From assembly GCF_020283565.1 (NCBI RefSeq), contig NC_060062.1:32651115-32715114 (forward strand): a stretch of 64,000 bases of DNA. Direction: 5' to 3'. The notes below the pieces were generated by a model. The model ran no database searches and was not told where the DNA came from. It worked only from the letters and a program-made list of their open reading frames with translations. The DNA comes from Trifolium pratense. Lineage: Eukaryota; Streptophyta; Magnoliopsida; Fabales; Fabaceae. This document shows, in pieces, positions 33,991-46,014 of the stretch; position 1 is the stretch's first letter, and the number at the start of each line of letters is the position of its first letter. Both the position numbers and the translations under genes were made by a program.

Positions 33991-36438
33991 TCATTCATCA
34001 TCACTGCTATCAGAGGCTTCATCCTCATCTGTAGCAGTATCATAACCTGCATCCTCATCTGCATTGTTTTGTTCACCTGCAGCATCCACATTTGCACTAG
34101 CTTTGACAGGTACTTCATCAGCTTCCAATCCTTCAATCATCTTCAAGAACACTTTCTTCCTTTCCTCAAGCTCAGCCTGCTGTTTATCTATTTCCTGACA
34201 TTGAACCTTTAAACCAGCAATAATCTCCTTTTTGGTCATAACACCAGCTCCAGCAGCAGATGTCCCAACATGATCAGTAACATTGTGATTACCAAATAGC
34301 TTATGATGAAAAGTAAAGCCAGATTCCCTCTTCTTAGGTGTGTCAGTCACAACTTTGATGTCTGGATATTGGGCCAAGATAATTCCACATAGCAAAGATG
34401 GAAATGCTATTGGCATCTTCACAGCAGTTGATCTAATATGCTTAATGGTTTGATCAAAAATAAAGGTCCCATAGTCATAGTCAAACTTGGTTCCTACAGC
34501 ATATATAAATCTACCCAGGTTGGTTGCAACATTGGTTGCATGCTTGGTTGGCACCCAATTTGTTGACCCTATCCTATTGAGGATGGCATACTTGACATTT
34601 AACTTACTAGTGGGTATCAGCTTCTTCGTGAGCCAGACCTTAACCTTACCAGCAGTTATCTCAGCACTTACAACATCATTGGCAACCTCTAATTCAGCCT
34701 TAGGTTCTACAGACCTACCTAAGTAACTATTGATCACAACAGGAGAAAAATTGATACATTTACCTCTGACAAAAACTTTGTGGTAGTCCTTGCTCAGTGG
34801 GTTATCACATTCTTCAGGGATGTTCACCAGAAATTCTTTCACAAGCAGCTCATAACAGGGACTGAAGTCACAGACTGTCTTCATCAGACCAGCTTCCTTG
34901 ATGTAGTCAAAGATGTCTTGACATTTGAGAGCATCTTTGGTCAGTTCCCTTTCAACAGCCAATCTCCTTTGGTAAATGTAGTCCCATCTCAGTGCAAAGG
35001 CAGCACGATGGAAGGAGATGTTATCACAGGGGGCTTCTTCAATACCTTGAGGAACCTTCTTTGCAGTAGCCTTCTTAGGATTGGGAGATGAGATGTTAGC
35101 AACATCTTCAGCAGCATCATAATCTGAGTCACTAGATGACTCTTTCTTCCTTTTCAGTGTATCCTTTTTCTTGCCAGGAGGGGAGAGAACCTTACTCCAA
35201 CCTTTGACTGGTCCAACACCTTTTGTTTTCACTCTTGGTGCAGGAGTCTTGCTTGCAGTGGCCACAGCCTTCCCTGTACAGCTTCTCAACCTTTTTGTTA
35301 TACCACCAGTTGGTTTTACAGCAGTCTTGGTGGTGACATAATCATCAACATCTACTACATCTTTTTCTGTTTCCTTCTCAGCTTCTACAGGCTTGTCAGC
35401 TTCAACCTCTTGCTCTTCTGTGGGTATTGACTGGTTACTTTCTTCAGATTGAGTGTCCCCTTCATTATCAGAAGTACCCTCATCAGCAGTTCCAGTTTCT
35501 TCATCTGTGGACTCAGATGTTGTGGTGGTTGTCTCAACATCCTTTTCAGCAACAGTTTCCTTCACAGGTTCTTCCTCAGCAGTTGCAGTTTCAACTTCTT
35601 CATTCACATTCAAGGATGTTTCAACATCCTTCATAACAACTTCTTCAGTAACAACAGGGGTTGATTTTTCAGCCACCATTTCAGCAATTGTTGGTGATTT
35701 ATCAGCAATATTAGGCTCAACCTCTGTTGGAGTGTCTTCCATCTCAGTATCAACAGGCATATCATTCAGATCTCTCTTTTCAGCATCAGATCCCAAATTT
35801 TCTTGACTAGGGTTACCAGCAATTGAAATAAGTGTTTCAACAACTTCAGACACAGATTTAGGGTTCTGAGATTCTACTTCAGTTGTTTTCTCGGATGTGT
35901 TAACATTCGACTCAAAAACCAAATCAGACATAGAAAGAGCAAACTTAGATTTATAATCCCTTCTATTCCTTTTAGAAGTTCCTTTCTCAGATTTATTATC
36001 AGATGGAGAGATAGCATCACTTACTTTTGAAGTTTTCTTCTTTTCAACCGATTTTCCCTTCCCTTTCTTCTCAGCAATACTTGATTGAACTTTGGGTTTG
36101 GAAGCACGAACAGTTGTAACCGGTACAGCATCCTTGATGATTTTTGAGGGTTCGATCTTTGCTTTTGATCGAGTAGAACGACCGGACTTTGTAGTTTGGG
36201 AAGATTCAGACATGTTTGGATGATGATTTTTGAGGTTTAGGAAGTTGAATGGATGAAAGTTGAAGTTGGAAGTGGAAGAATAGGGTTTACGATAAAAAAT
36301 AAGGATTTGAGTGGAAGTATATTGATAGCGTGTACAGACACATTTAAGGGAAGTTTGTAATGATTTCCCTAAATTAGCGTGCATTGATTGATGGGAGAGA
36401 AAACGGTTTCCTTTTGCACGCCTCAACTGCTGTAACTG
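33991..36438 (-). CDS. Env-like third frame of the Copia element, in frame with pol after a TAG
   Basis: An open frame of 816 codons follows the pol stop with no frame change. It opens without an ATG; the first in-frame ATG is about 16 codons in, so readthrough is the likely route of expression. The N-terminal half is basic, then very rich in Glu, Thr, Ser and Val (low complexity). From about residue 470 to 690 there is a globular region (for example YIKEAGLMKTVCDFSPCYE, then FSPVVINSYLGR) like the domain often labelled 'putative plant transposon protein' in legume genomes. From about 725 a heptad-like coiled coil follows (EIDKQQAELEERKK) and then an acidic tail. I see no clear signal peptide or membrane helix, so an envelope role is doubtful. 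Function unknown. Frame intact. Confidence 0.8.
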   Translation of the reverse strand, partial: QLQQLRRAKGNRFLSHQSMHANLGKSLQTSLKCVCTRYQYTSTQILIFYRKPYSSTSNFNFHPFNFLNLKNHHPNMSESSQTTKSGRSTRSKAKIEPSKIIKDAVPVTTVRASKPKVQSSIAEKKGKGKSVEKKKTSKVSDAISPSDNKSEKGTSKRNRRDYKSKFALSMSDLVFESNVNTSEKTTEVESQNPKSVSEVVETLISIAGNPSQENLGSDAEKRDLNDMPVDTEMEDTPTEVEPNIADKSPTIAEMVAEKSTPVVTEEVVMKDVETSLNVNEEVETATAEEEPVKETVAEKDVETTTTTSESTDEETGTADEGTSDNEGDTQSEESNQSIPTEEQEVEADKPVEAEKETEKDVVDVDDYVTTKTAVKPTGGITKRLRSCTGKAVATASKTPAPRVKTKGVGPVKGWSKVLSPPGKKKDTLKRKKESSSDSDYDAAEDVANISSPNPKKATAKKVPQGIEEAPCDNISFHRAAFALRWDYIYQRRLAVERELTKDALKCQDIFDYIKEAGLMKTVCDFSPCYELLVKEFLVNIPEECDNPLSKDYHKVFVRGKCINFSPVVINSYLGRSVEPKAELEVANDVVSAEITAGKVKVWLTKKLIPTSKLNVKYAILNRIGSTNWVPTKHATNVATNLGRFIYAVGTKFDYDYGTFIFDQTIKHIRSTAVKMPIAFPSLLCGIILAQYPDIKVVTDTPKKRESGFTFHHKLFGNHNVTDHVGTSAAGAGVMTKKEIIAGLKVQCQEIDKQQAELEERKKVFLKMIEGLEADEVPVKASANVDAAGEQNNADEDAGYDTATDEDEASDSSDDE

Positions 36439-36441
36439 CTA
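36433..36441 (-). promoter_or_regulatory. Putative leaky stop (TAG CAG TTA) between pol and env-like frame
   Basis: The pol frame ends GAA-GAA-GCA-TAG-CAG-TTA. TAG followed by CARYYA is the readthrough context of tobacco mosaic virus, and stop suppression of this kind was reported for the soybean element SIRE1. Here the downstream frame is the same as pol and stays open for over 800 codons, as that model requires. Confidence 0.75.
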
Positions 36442-39400
36442 TGCTTCTTCATGCAGGCAAATTCCCAATTTGCCCCTTAAAAATTCAAACTGATTAGCAT
36501 CAAGCGCCTTTGTAAAAATGTCAGCTAGCTGTTCACTTGTACCAATGTGCTTGAGTTCCACACAATTTTCTTCAACAAGGTCTCTGATGAAATGATGCCT
36601 GATGTCTATGTGTTTGGTTCTTGAGTGTTGAACTGGATTCTTTGATATATTGATTGCACTCAAGTTGTCACAATATAATGTCATGACATCTTGGTCGACA
36701 TTATATTCCTTCAGCATCTGTTTCATCCACATCAACTGTGAACAACTGCTACCTGCAGCTATGTATTCAGCCTCTGCAGTGGATAAAGACACACAATTCT
36801 GCTTCTTGCTGAACCATGAGATCAAGTTGTCACCCAAAAAGAAACAACCTCCTGAAGTGCTTTTTCTATCATCAGCACTTCCAGCCCAATCTGCATCACA
36901 ATACCCTAACAAAGTTGAGTTCTTGGTCTGGGAATACAGAATCCCATAATCACTGGTGCCCTTTATATACTTCAGAATCCTTTTGACTTGCACAAGATTG
37001 CTCATCTTTGGCTTGGCTTGGTATCTTGCACAAACACCAACAGCAAAGGTGATGTCTGGTCTACTAGCTGTAAGATACAAGAGACTGCCAATCATGCTCC
37101 TGTATAGACTTTGGTCAACATCAATGCCATTCTCATCTTTGGTTAGCTTCAGATGAGTAGCAGCTGGAGTTCTCTTGTGTGCTGCAGTGTCCATTCCAAA
37201 CTTTTTGACCATATTCTTCGCATACTTGCTTTGAGAAACAAATATGGTGTCTTCCATTTGTTTGACTTGCAGACCAAGGAAGTATGTTAGCTCACCTACC
37301 AAACTCATTTCAAACTCTGATTGCATTTGTTGTACAAAATGTTGCACCATCTTTTCAGACATACCTCCAAATACTATGTCATCAACATATATTTGGGCTA
37401 TCATCAGCTTCTCTTCCTGTTCTTTAACAAACAGGGTTTTGTCATGGCCTCCTTTTCTGTATCCTTGACTAACAAGAAAATTTGTCAGCCTTTCATACCA
37501 AGCCCTTGGAGCCTGTTTCAGTCCATAAAGAGCTTTCTTTAACTTGTACACATGATCAGGATTGGTAGGATCTACAAAACCTTTTGGCTGCTCCACATAG
37601 ACTTCTTCATGTAAGTACCCATTTAGAAAGGCACTCTTGACATCCATTTGGTATAGCTTAAATTTAAAGATACATGCTATCCCAAGAAGTAGCCTAATAA
37701 ATTCTAGTCTTGCTACAGGCGCAAATGTTTCATCAAAATCAAGTCCTTCAACCTGAGTGTACCCTTGAGCCACTAAACTTGCCTTGTTTCTTGTTACAAC
37801 ACCATTTTCATCTGACTTGTTCTTGAACACCCATTTTGTCCCTATGACATTAACACCATTGGGTCTAGGAACAAGATCCCACACATCACTTCTTCTAAAC
37901 TGAGTTAATTCATCTTGCATGGCTTCTATCCAAAACTCATCAGTGAGAGCCTCTTTTACATTTTTGGGCTCAACTTTTGAAACAAAACATGAATTAGTAA
38001 CCACTTCATTTGTCCTTCTTGTAGCAATTCCCTGGTTAGGATTTCCTATGATGAGATCCTTGGGATGGTTCTTCTGTATTCTTATTGAAGGAACTTTACT
38101 CACAGGACGAGGTGTAGGAATGGTTGATTCATCATCTGAGTCTGATTCTTTTTCTGCTACAGCTTCTTCAGATGTTGGCAAAGTTGTTGCAACATCATCT
38201 TCAGTGTCAGATGTTTTAGTAGATGTCAAATCATCTATCACAACATTGATAGATTCTACTATTACCTTGGTTCTCTGGTTGTAAACTCTATAGGCCCTAC
38301 TGTTCGTTGAATATCCAAGAAACAACCCTTCTTCACTTTTAGGATCCATTTTTCTTCTGTGTTCTCTATCAGATAGGATATAGCACTTACTTCCAAATAC
38401 ATGAAAGTGTTTGACAGTTGGTTTTCTGCCTTTCCACAGTTCATATAGTGTAGTAGAAGTTCCAGTTCTGAGTGTGACACGATTGTGAATATAACAAGCA
38501 GTATGCATAGCCTCAGCCCAGAATTGATATGGAAGATGTTTTGTATGCAACATCACTCTAGCTGACTCTTGTATTGTCCTGTTCTTCCTCTCAACAACAC
38601 CATTTTGTTGAGGTGTGATTGGAGCTGAGAATTCATGCTTGATTCCTTCAGAGATGCAGAATTCAAGAAAGCTTGCATTCTCAAACTCTTTACCATGATC
38701 ACTTCGTATCCTAACAATAGCAGAGTTCTTTTCTCTTTGGAGTTGAAGACAAAGTTCTTTGAATGCATCAAAACTTTCAGATTTGTCCTTTAGAAATTCA
38801 ATCCATGTGAACCTTGAAAAGTCATCTACCATGACAAACGCGTACCTTTTTCCTCCAAGGCTCTCCACTTGCATTGGCCCCATCAGGTCTATGTGCAGTA
38901 ATTCTAGAACCCTTGTTGTGGTAAAATGTTGCAACTTTGGATGCGACATCTTTGTCTGCTTCCCTATTTGACATTCTCCACATATACTTCCTTCCTCAAT
39001 TTTGAGTTTTGGAAGACCTCTGATTGCCTCTTTAGCTATTGCCTTCTTCATGCCTTTGAGGTGCAGGTGGCCAAGTTTTTGGTGCCACAATTTTACCTCA
39101 TCTTCTTTACTAATAAGACATGTTGGCACATCTTCTTCTTTAGGAATCCAGAGATAGCAGTTGTCTCTTGACCTTACTCCTTTCATCAACAGCTCTCCTT
39201 GCTCGTTTGTAACTAGGCACTCAGCTTTTGTGAAGTTAACTTTCATGCCTTGATCACAAAGTTGGCTTATGCTGATTAGATTAGCTTTAAGCCCTTTTAC
39301 AAGCAGCACATTATCAAGCTTTGGTAAGCCATGGTTTGCAAGTTTACCAACTCCCTTGATCTCTCCTTTGGCTCCATCTCCAAAGGTTACAAAACTGGTA

Positions 39401-40449
39401 GCATATGACTTCAAGTCTTCAAGATAGTGTTCAACACCTGTCATGTGTCTAGAACAGCCACTATCAAAGTACCATGTTTCTCTTGAAGAAGCTCTCAAGG
39501 ATGTATGAGCTATTAGACCTGTGATCTTCTTCTTTTCTCTCCATTCCTGTCTTGTTGTAACATTAGGAAAGGCAGGAGTATAGAATTCTTGATGAACTCT
39601 CCTTGGATATCCGTGCAGCCTATAGCAGAAAGGCCTAATATTTACTTTCCTTCCACAATGATGACATGTCCAGTTATAGAACCTGGGCATAGGATGTTCC
39701 ATAAGATGTTGCGACAATCCTCCTGACACAAACGTGTTGTTGATTGGAGTATGTATAGTGGCATTGTTGAACTTCATCTGTTGCTTTACTCTTTCATGTT
39801 CAAAACCAATGGGCTTAGGTTTCCCGTAGTTTTGTCTTTGTAACATTTCCTCAAAGGCATCAGTACCTTTGATCATCATTTTAGCCACTTTTGTGACTTG
39901 ATCCAAGTCAGGATTTAACTTGGTCACTTCTTCACCTTGTTCAGCAACTTTACACAGGAGGTTAGACTTCTCCATTTCCAACTGTTGAATTTGACTACTC
40001 TGATCTTCAACCTTAATGTTGAGATTATTAATGTTCATGAGTAAGTCATTTCTCTCAGCTTGCAGTTTGCCATTGATCTTCTTTTGTTTCTCCAATGCTT
40101 TGCAAACTTCTATACTTCTACTATGAAGATCTTTGTAAGTAGCAGCTAGTTCTTCATAAGTTACCTCCTCATCACATGATTCTGAGTCAGATACACAAAC
40201 TCCTGTTAAAGCATTAACAAATTTGGCAGATTCTTCCTCCTCTGAATCTGTATCAGACCATGAAACCACAAGACTTTTCTTTTGCCTTTTTAGAAAGGTT
40301 GGACATTCAGGTCTGATATGGCCAAAACCTTCACATTCGTGGCATTTCACTCCTCTTTCATCTTCATTTGTCTTTTTCTGAAAGCTGGACTGTTTGTTGT
40401 TGTTGAATCGACCATTTGGCTTGTGTCTTTGATCCACTTTCTTCATCAA
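36439..40449 (-). CDS. Copia gag C-terminus and pol (protease, integrase, RT, RNase H)
   Basis: About 1336 codons. Zinc knuckle C-x2-C-x4-H-x4-C at residues 36-49; a second Cys/His cluster near 262; aspartic protease DSG near 330 ([13 protein letters not shown]). The integrase has its HHCC zinc domain (about 455-495) and the D-D-E triad near 520 (HIDLMGP), 585 (RSDHGKEF) and 620 (VERKNR). Reverse transcriptase has YVDD near 1022, and RNase H has CDADWAGS near 1186. The order protease-integrase-RT-RNase H is that of Ty1/Copia. All catalytic motifs are present and the frame is open. It is in frame with the upstream gag part (40459-41226) but separated from it by one TAG. It ends at the TAG discussed at 36433-36441. 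Confidence 0.95.
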   Translation of the reverse strand: MMKKVDQRHKPNGRFNNNKQSSFQKKTNEDERGVKCHECEGFGHIRPECPTFLKRQKKSLVVSWSDTDSEEEESAKFVNALTGVCVSDSESCDEEVTYEELAATYKDLHSRSIEVCKALEKQKKINGKLQAERNDLLMNINNLNIKVEDQSSQIQQLEMEKSNLLCKVAEQGEEVTKLNPDLDQVTKVAKMMIKGTDAFEEMLQRQNYGKPKPIGFEHERVKQQMKFNNATIHTPINNTFVSGGLSQHLMEHPMPRFYNWTCHHCGRKVNIRPFCYRLHGYPRRVHQEFYTPAFPNVTTRQEWREKKKITGLIAHTSLRASSRETWYFDSGCSRHMTGVEHYLEDLKSYATSFVTFGDGAKGEIKGVGKLANHGLPKLDNVLLVKGLKANLISISQLCDQGMKVNFTKAECLVTNEQGELLMKGVRSRDNCYLWIPKEEDVPTCLISKEDEVKLWHQKLGHLHLKGMKKAIAKEAIRGLPKLKIEEGSICGECQIGKQTKMSHPKLQHFTTTRVLELLHIDLMGPMQVESLGGKRYAFVMVDDFSRFTWIEFLKDKSESFDAFKELCLQLQREKNSAIVRIRSDHGKEFENASFLEFCISEGIKHEFSAPITPQQNGVVERKNRTIQESARVMLHTKHLPYQFWAEAMHTACYIHNRVTLRTGTSTTLYELWKGRKPTVKHFHVFGSKCYILSDREHRRKMDPKSEEGLFLGYSTNSRAYRVYNQRTKVIVESINVVIDDLTSTKTSDTEDDVATTLPTSEEAVAEKESDSDDESTIPTPRPVSKVPSIRIQKNHPKDLIIGNPNQGIATRRTNEVVTNSCFVSKVEPKNVKEALTDEFWIEAMQDELTQFRRSDVWDLVPRPNGVNVIGTKWVFKNKSDENGVVTRNKASLVAQGYTQVEGLDFDETFAPVARLEFIRLLLGIACIFKFKLYQMDVKSAFLNGYLHEEVYVEQPKGFVDPTNPDHVYKLKKALYGLKQAPRAWYERLTNFLVSQGYRKGGHDKTLFVKEQEEKLMIAQIYVDDIVFGGMSEKMVQHFVQQMQSEFEMSLVGELTYFLGLQVKQMEDTIFVSQSKYAKNMVKKFGMDTAAHKRTPAATHLKLTKDENGIDVDQSLYRSMIGSLLYLTASRPDITFAVGVCARYQAKPKMSNLVQVKRILKYIKGTSDYGILYSQTKNSTLLGYCDADWAGSADDRKSTSGGCFFLGDNLISWFSKKQNCVSLSTAEAEYIAAGSSCSQLMWMKQMLKEYNVDQDVMTLYCDNLSAINISKNPVQHSRTKHIDIRHHFIRDLVEENCVELKHIGTSEQLADIFTKALDANQFEFLRGKLGICLHEEA

Positions 40450-40458
40450 CTTGTTGAA

Positions 40459-41226
40459 CTATCTCCCAAGCATAGCCATAGACTCAGCTAAGCTTTCTTC
40501 ACCTTCAGATTCAATTTGTAAATCATCAGCAGCACTTTTTGAAGCAAAGGCTAGATTCTTATCTTTCTTTTCATTCCTTCTGTTCAAACCAATTTCATAG
40601 GTCTGAAGTGATCCTATGAGTTCATCTAAATTTAGGCTTGAGAGATCATGAGCCTCCTCAATGGCTGTCACCTTCATATCAAATCTTTTAGGCAAAGATC
40701 TGAGTATTTTTCCAACTAGCTCCTCATCTGAGATAGGTTTTCCAAGTGCATCAAACGAATTTGCAAAATCAAGCACATTCATTTGAAAGTCATGAATGGT
40801 TTCTTCCTCCTTCATTCTGAGATTCTCAAAGTTGGTTTTGAGCATCTGGAGCTTAGACAGCTTAACTTTTGATGTTCCTTCATGAGCTTTTCTCAGAATT
40901 TCCCAGGCATGCTTAGCAGTAACACATCTCTTTACAAGCCTAAACATATTAGCATCCACACCATTGAAGATTGCATACAAGGCTTTGGAGTTGCCAAGTG
41001 CTAGATCATCCTCATCTTTTGTCCATTCATCATTTGGCTTCTTGACATTAGTTTTACTGCCATCTTTGTCAAGAACCATTGGTGGTTCCCATCCACGTAA
41101 CACAGCCTTCCATGTCCTGCTGTCAATTGATTTTATGAAAGCCTCCATTTTAGATTTCCAATAATCATAGTTCTCAGGACCTGTCAGTAAGGGGGGTTTA
41201 GACACTGACCCTCCTTCTTTATCCAT
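40459..41226 (-). CDS. Copia gag N-terminal part, cut by a premature stop
   Basis: 255 codons from an ATG (MDKEGGSVSKPPLLTG, then NYDYWKSKMEAF). This is the UBN2/DUF4219-type gag capsid region of plant Copia elements, with the usual W-x-x-K and L.IL.SLP-type blocks (GKILRSLPKRFD). It lies just downstream of the 5' LTR and primer site. It stops at TAG (40459-40461) in the middle of what should be one gag, before the zinc knuckle. The next codons (TTC-AAC-AAG) lack the CARYYA context, so this looks like a nonsense mutation, plausibly from CAG. The capsid part alone would be made without its RNA-binding knuckle. Confidence 0.85.
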   Translation of the reverse strand: MDKEGGSVSKPPLLTGPENYDYWKSKMEAFIKSIDSRTWKAVLRGWEPPMVLDKDGSKTNVKKPNDEWTKDEDDLALGNSKALYAIFNGVDANMFRLVKRCVTAKHAWEILRKAHEGTSKVKLSKLQMLKTNFENLRMKEEETIHDFQMNVLDFANSFDALGKPISDEELVGKILRSLPKRFDMKVTAIEEAHDLSSLNLDELIGSLQTYEIGLNRRNEKKDKNLAFASKSAADDLQIESEGEESLAESMAMLGR

Positions 41227-41281
41227 TGTACCAGAAAGTACTCTCCCTGGAGCTCACCCAAAATAACAGAACAGGGTGCCT

Positions 41282-41293
41282 GCTCTGATGCCA
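41282..41293 (-). promoter_or_regulatory. Primer-binding site (initiator tRNA-Met) of the Copia element
   Basis: TGGCATCAGAGC in element sense lies two bases inside the 5' LTR. It matches the plant iMet primer site TGGTATCAGAGC apart from one base. Confidence 0.85.
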
Positions 41294-41295
41294 AT

Positions 41296-42302
41296 TGAAA
41301 TTCTGGTATCACTAGAATGATGTTGCCTAAGATGTCCCAACAACTACTTTGTGAACAGTGTTGTTTTCTATTGTTGGCACATCTTATATAACATATAAAA
41401 ACTGACAGAAAATAAATAATTGACGCAAGTAATTGTTAACCCAGTTCAGCCAACTGCCTACTCTGGGGGATACCAATCCAGGAAGGAAATCCACTAATAG
41501 CTCTAGTTACTAAGACCTCCAGCAAACCCTAGGATTTACGCCTTAAACTAAGACCTCCAGCAAACCCTTGGTTTACGCCTTATAACCTCGACACTACTCA
41601 TGCAACTTCTGCCTAGGAACTCCTAGACATGAGATCCCATCTCACTTCCAGTCATACAACACAACCTGTGTTGATTATACAATGTTAAGAACTATGTGGC
41701 GACAACTTGTCAAGACAATACTTCACTTTTGCTTAAAAGCTTCAAGTGAATCACACACGGTAAACTCCGTACTTCAAAGCTTAGGAGTAACCTTAAACTA
41801 ATAAACTTACTTCTTAACTCGTGTTATAGAATCCACAAGCAAGAATTACAATCAAACAATAAAAGACTCAACAAAGACTCAATATGTGAACTAATATTTT
41901 TCAATGAGATACTTAGTCTTGAGCTTGGTCTTCGTATATATAATGATTAGGCACGCTCCTCTTTCTTCACAAATGCTCAGACGGTCCTTGAGAATCATAA
42001 AGGATGATCTGATACTTTTTCAATCTTCATTAAGGATATATCAAGACTTTCCAAAAGTGTTTAAAGGACTTTATATGATAGGATAAGTCATCCAGCTATT
42101 TCATTAAGTTTGTCTTATCCTTAAAACTCCTGATCAGATCAAATCTCCATTGAGCGTGCTCTTTAAGTGGATTTCCATAAATAGCAGATGCTCTCATAAA
42201 TGCGCGAGATTTCCTTGAATAAATATGATGTTGTAACATGTTTTCCAACATCTTGTTAGTATATTTGTTTTAGCAAAATTAAGCCAATTCAAATATCCAA
42301 CA
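41296..42302 (-). repeat. 5' LTR of the Copia element
   Basis: 1007 bp, the same length as the other LTR. It would carry the promoter of the element; I could not single out a TATA box with confidence. Confidence 0.95.
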
Positions 42303-45300
42303 TATATGTCCCTTAATTGAGTTTATGTCCCACGATGTCCCTAAAATTGATAGTCCGAATGCAATTTCAATGTGAATGTTTCATAACTTCACATGTAATT
42401 GGAGAAGAAGACCCTTGGTGCCTTAGATGCAAAATTGAATATATGTCCCTATTGAGTTTATGTCCCACGATGTCCCTAAAATTGATAGTCTGAATGCAAT
42501 TTCAATGTGAATGCTTCGTACCTTTACATGTAATTGGGGAAGAAGACCTTTGGTGTCTTAGATGCAAAATTGAGTATATGTCCCTATTAAGTTTATGTCC
42601 CACGATGTCCCTAAAATTAATATTCTAAATGCAATATCAATGTGAATGTTTCATAACATCACATGTAAGTGGAGAAGACCCGTGGTGCCTTGGATGAAAA
42701 ATTAAATATATGTCCCTTAATTGAGTTTATTTCTCACGATGTCCCTAAAATTGATAGTCTGAATGCAATTTCAATGTGAATGCTTCATAACTTTACATGT
42801 AATTGCGGAAGAAGACCTTTGGTGCCTTAAATGCAAAATTGAGTATATGGCCCTGTTAAGCTTATGTGCCACGATGTTCCTAAAATTAATAGTCTGAATG
42901 CAATATCAATGTGAATGTTTCATAACTTCACATGTAAGTGGAGAAGACCCTTGGTGCCTTAGATGAAAAATTAAATATATGTCCCTTAATTGAGTTTATT
43001 TCTCACGATGTCACTCAAATTGATAGTCTGAATGCAATTTCAATGTGAATACTTCATAACTTCACATGTAATTTGAGAAGAAGACCCTTGGTGCCTTAGA
43101 TGCAAAATTGAATATATGTCCCTTAATTGAGTTTATGCCCCACGATGTCCCTAAAATTGATAATCTGAATGCAATTTCAATGTGAATGTTTCATAACTTC
43201 ACATGTAATTGGAGAAGAGGATCATTGGTGCCTTAGATGCAAAATTGAATATATGTCCCTTAATTGAGTTTATGTCCCACGATATTCCTAAAATTGATAG
43301 TTTGAATGCAATTTGAATGTGAATGTCTCATAACTTCACATGTAATTGGAGAAGAAGACCATTGGTGCCTTAGATTCAAAATTGAATATATGTCCCTTAA
43401 TTGAGTTTATGTCCCACGATGTCCCTAAAATTGATAGTCTGAATGCAATTTCAATGTGAATGTCTCATAACTTCACATGTAATTGGAGAATAAGACCCTT
43501 GGTGCCTTAGATGCAAAATTGAATATATGTCCCTATTGAGTTTATGTCCCACGATTTCCCTAAAATAGATAGTCTGAATGCAATTTCAATGTGAATGCTT
43601 CGTAACTTTACATGTAATTGGGGAAGAAGACCTTTGGTGTCTTAGATGCAAAATTGAGTATATGTCCCTATTAAGTTTATGTCCCACGATGTCCCTAAAA
43701 TTAATAGTCTGAATGCAATATCAATGTGAATGTTTCATAACTTCACATGTAAGTGGAGAAGACCCTTGGTGCCTTAGATGAAAAATTAAATATATGTCCC
43801 TTAATTGAGTTTATTTCTCACGATGTCACTCAAATTGATAGTCTGAATGCAATTTCAATGTGAATACTTCATAACTTCACATGTAATTTGAGAAGAAGAC
43901 CCTTGGTGCCTTAGATGCAAAATTGAATATATGTCCCTTAATTGAGTTTATGCCCCACGATGTCCCTAAAATTGATAATCTGAATGCAATTTCAATGTGA
44001 ATGCTTCATAACTTCACATGTAATTGGAGAAGAGGATCATTGGTGCCTTAGATGCAAAATTGAATATATGTCCCTTAATTGAGTTTATGTCCCACGATAT
44101 TCCTAAAATTGATAGTTTGAATGCAATTTGAATGTGAATGTCTCATAACTTCACATGTAATTGGAGAAGAAGACCATTGGTGCCTTAGATTCAAAATTGA
44201 ATATATGTCCCTTAATTGAGTTTATGTCCCACGATGTCCCTAAAATTGATAGTCTGAATGCAATTTCAATGTGAATGTCTCATAACTTCACATGTAATTG
44301 GAGAATAAGACCCTTGGTGCCTTAGATGCAAAATTGAATATATGTCCCTATTGAGTTTATGTCCCACGATTTCCCTAAAATAGATAGTCTGAATGCAATT
44401 TCAATGTGAATGCTTCGTAACTTTACATGTAATTGGGGAAGAAGACCTTTGGTGTCTTAGATGCAAAATTGAGTATATGTCCCTATTAAGTTTATGTCCC
44501 ACGATGTCCCTAAAATTAATAGTCTGAATGCAATATCAATGTGAATGTTTCATAACTTCACATGTAAGTGGAGAAGACCCTTGGTGCCTTAGATGAAAAA
44601 TTAAATATATGTCCCTTAATTGAGTTTATTTCTCACGATGTCACTCAAATTGATAGTCTGAATGCAATTTCAATGTGAATACTTCATAACTTCACATGTA
44701 ATTTGAGAAGAAGACCCTTGGTGCCTTAGATGCAAAATTGAATATATGTCCCTTAATTGAGTTTATGCCCCACGATGTCCCTAAAATTGATAATCTGAAT
44801 GCAATTTCAATGTGAATGCTTCATAACTTCACATGTAATTGGAGAAGAGGATCATTGGTGCCTTAGATGCAAAATTGAATATATGTCCCTTAATTGAGTT
44901 TATGTCCCACGATATTCCTAAAATTGATAGTTTGAATGCAATTTGAATGTGAATGTCTCATAACTTCACATGTAATTGGAGAAGAAGACCATTGGTGCCT
45001 TAGATTCAAAATTGAATATATGTCCCTTAATTGAGTTTATGTCCCACGATGTCCCTAAAATTGATAGTCTGAATGCAATTTCAATGTGAATGTCTCATAA
45101 CTTCACATGTAATTGGAGAATAAGACCCTTGGTGCCTTAGATGCAAAATTGAATATATGTCCCTATTGAGTTTATGTCCCACGATTTCCCTAAAATAGAT
45201 AGTCTGAATGCAATTTCAATGTGAATGCTTCGTAACTTTACATGTAATTGGGGAAGAAGACCTTTGGTGTCTTAGATGCAAAATTGAGTATATGTCCCTA

Positions 45301-46014
45301 TTAAGTTTATGTCCCACGATGTCCATAAAATTAATAGTCTGAATGCAATATCAATGTGAATGTTTTATAACTTCACATGTAGGTGGAGAAGACCCTTGGT
45401 GCCTTGGATGAAAATTTAAATATATGTCCCTTAATTGAGGTTATGTCCCACAATGTCCCTAAAATTTATAGTCTGAATGCCATTTCAACGTGAATGCTTT
45501 ATAACTTCACATGTAATTGGAGTAGATGACCCTCAGTGACTTAGATGCAAAATTGAATATATGTCCCTATTGAGTTTATGTTCCACGATGTCCCTAAAAT
45601 TGATAGTCTGAATGCAATTTCAATGTGAATGCTTCATAACTTTATATGTAATTGCGGAAGAAGACCTTTGGTGCCTTAAATGCAAAATTGAGTATATGGC
45701 CCTGTTAAGCTTATGTCCCACGATGTTCCTAAAATTAATAGTCTGAATGCAATTTCAATGTGAATGCTTCGAAACTTCACATGTAAGTGGAGAAGACCCT
45801 CGGTGCCTTGGTTACAAAATTGAATATATGTCCCTTAATTGAGTTTATGTCCCACGATGTCCCTAAAATTGATAGTCCGAATGCAATTTCAATGTGAATG
45901 TTTCATAACTTCACATGTAATTGGAGAAGAAGACCCTTGGTGCCTTAGATGCAAAATTGAATATATGTCCCTATTGAGTTTATGTCCCACGATGTCCCTA
46001 AAATTGATAGTCTG
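42303..46014. repeat. Satellite array block B, with an 815-bp 6-monomer register
   Basis: The same family resumes mid-monomer after the Copia element. The variant GATAGTTTGAATGCAATTTG recurs at 43296, 44111 and 44926, exactly 815 bp apart, which is six monomers. The block is cut at GATAGTCTG by the Gypsy element. Confidence 0.95.

Larger units (their letters stand above)
32350..42302 (-). mobile_element. Sirevirus-like Ty1/Copia LTR retrotransposon, 9953 bp
   Basis: Complete element on the minus strand: 1007-bp LTRs at 41296-42302 (5') and 32350-33356 (3'), each TG...CA in element sense. The primer site is at 41282-41293, then gag, pol, a large env-like frame, several polypurine tracts and the 3' LTR. 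The LTRs differ at about six positions by eye, so it inserted recently. It split a satellite monomer inside GAATATATGTCCC. The flanking 5-mers are TATTT and TATAT, an imperfect target duplication. Large size, iMet primer site, multiple polypurine tracts and a third frame behind a leaky-type stop fit the Sirevirus (SIRE1) lineage. A stop within gag suggests this copy is not autonomous. Confidence 0.93.

Noticed and set aside
33991..36426. The 811-codon frame as an ordinary cellular gene
   Set aside because: It lies inside the element between pol and the polypurine tract, in frame with pol, so it belongs to the retrotransposon.
34487..39171. Plus-strand open frames across the Copia element, including one rich in Ser/Val at 35453-35806
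   Set aside because: They are antisense to the env-like and pol frames. The low-complexity Glu/Thr coding on the minus strand creates Ser/Val frames opposite.
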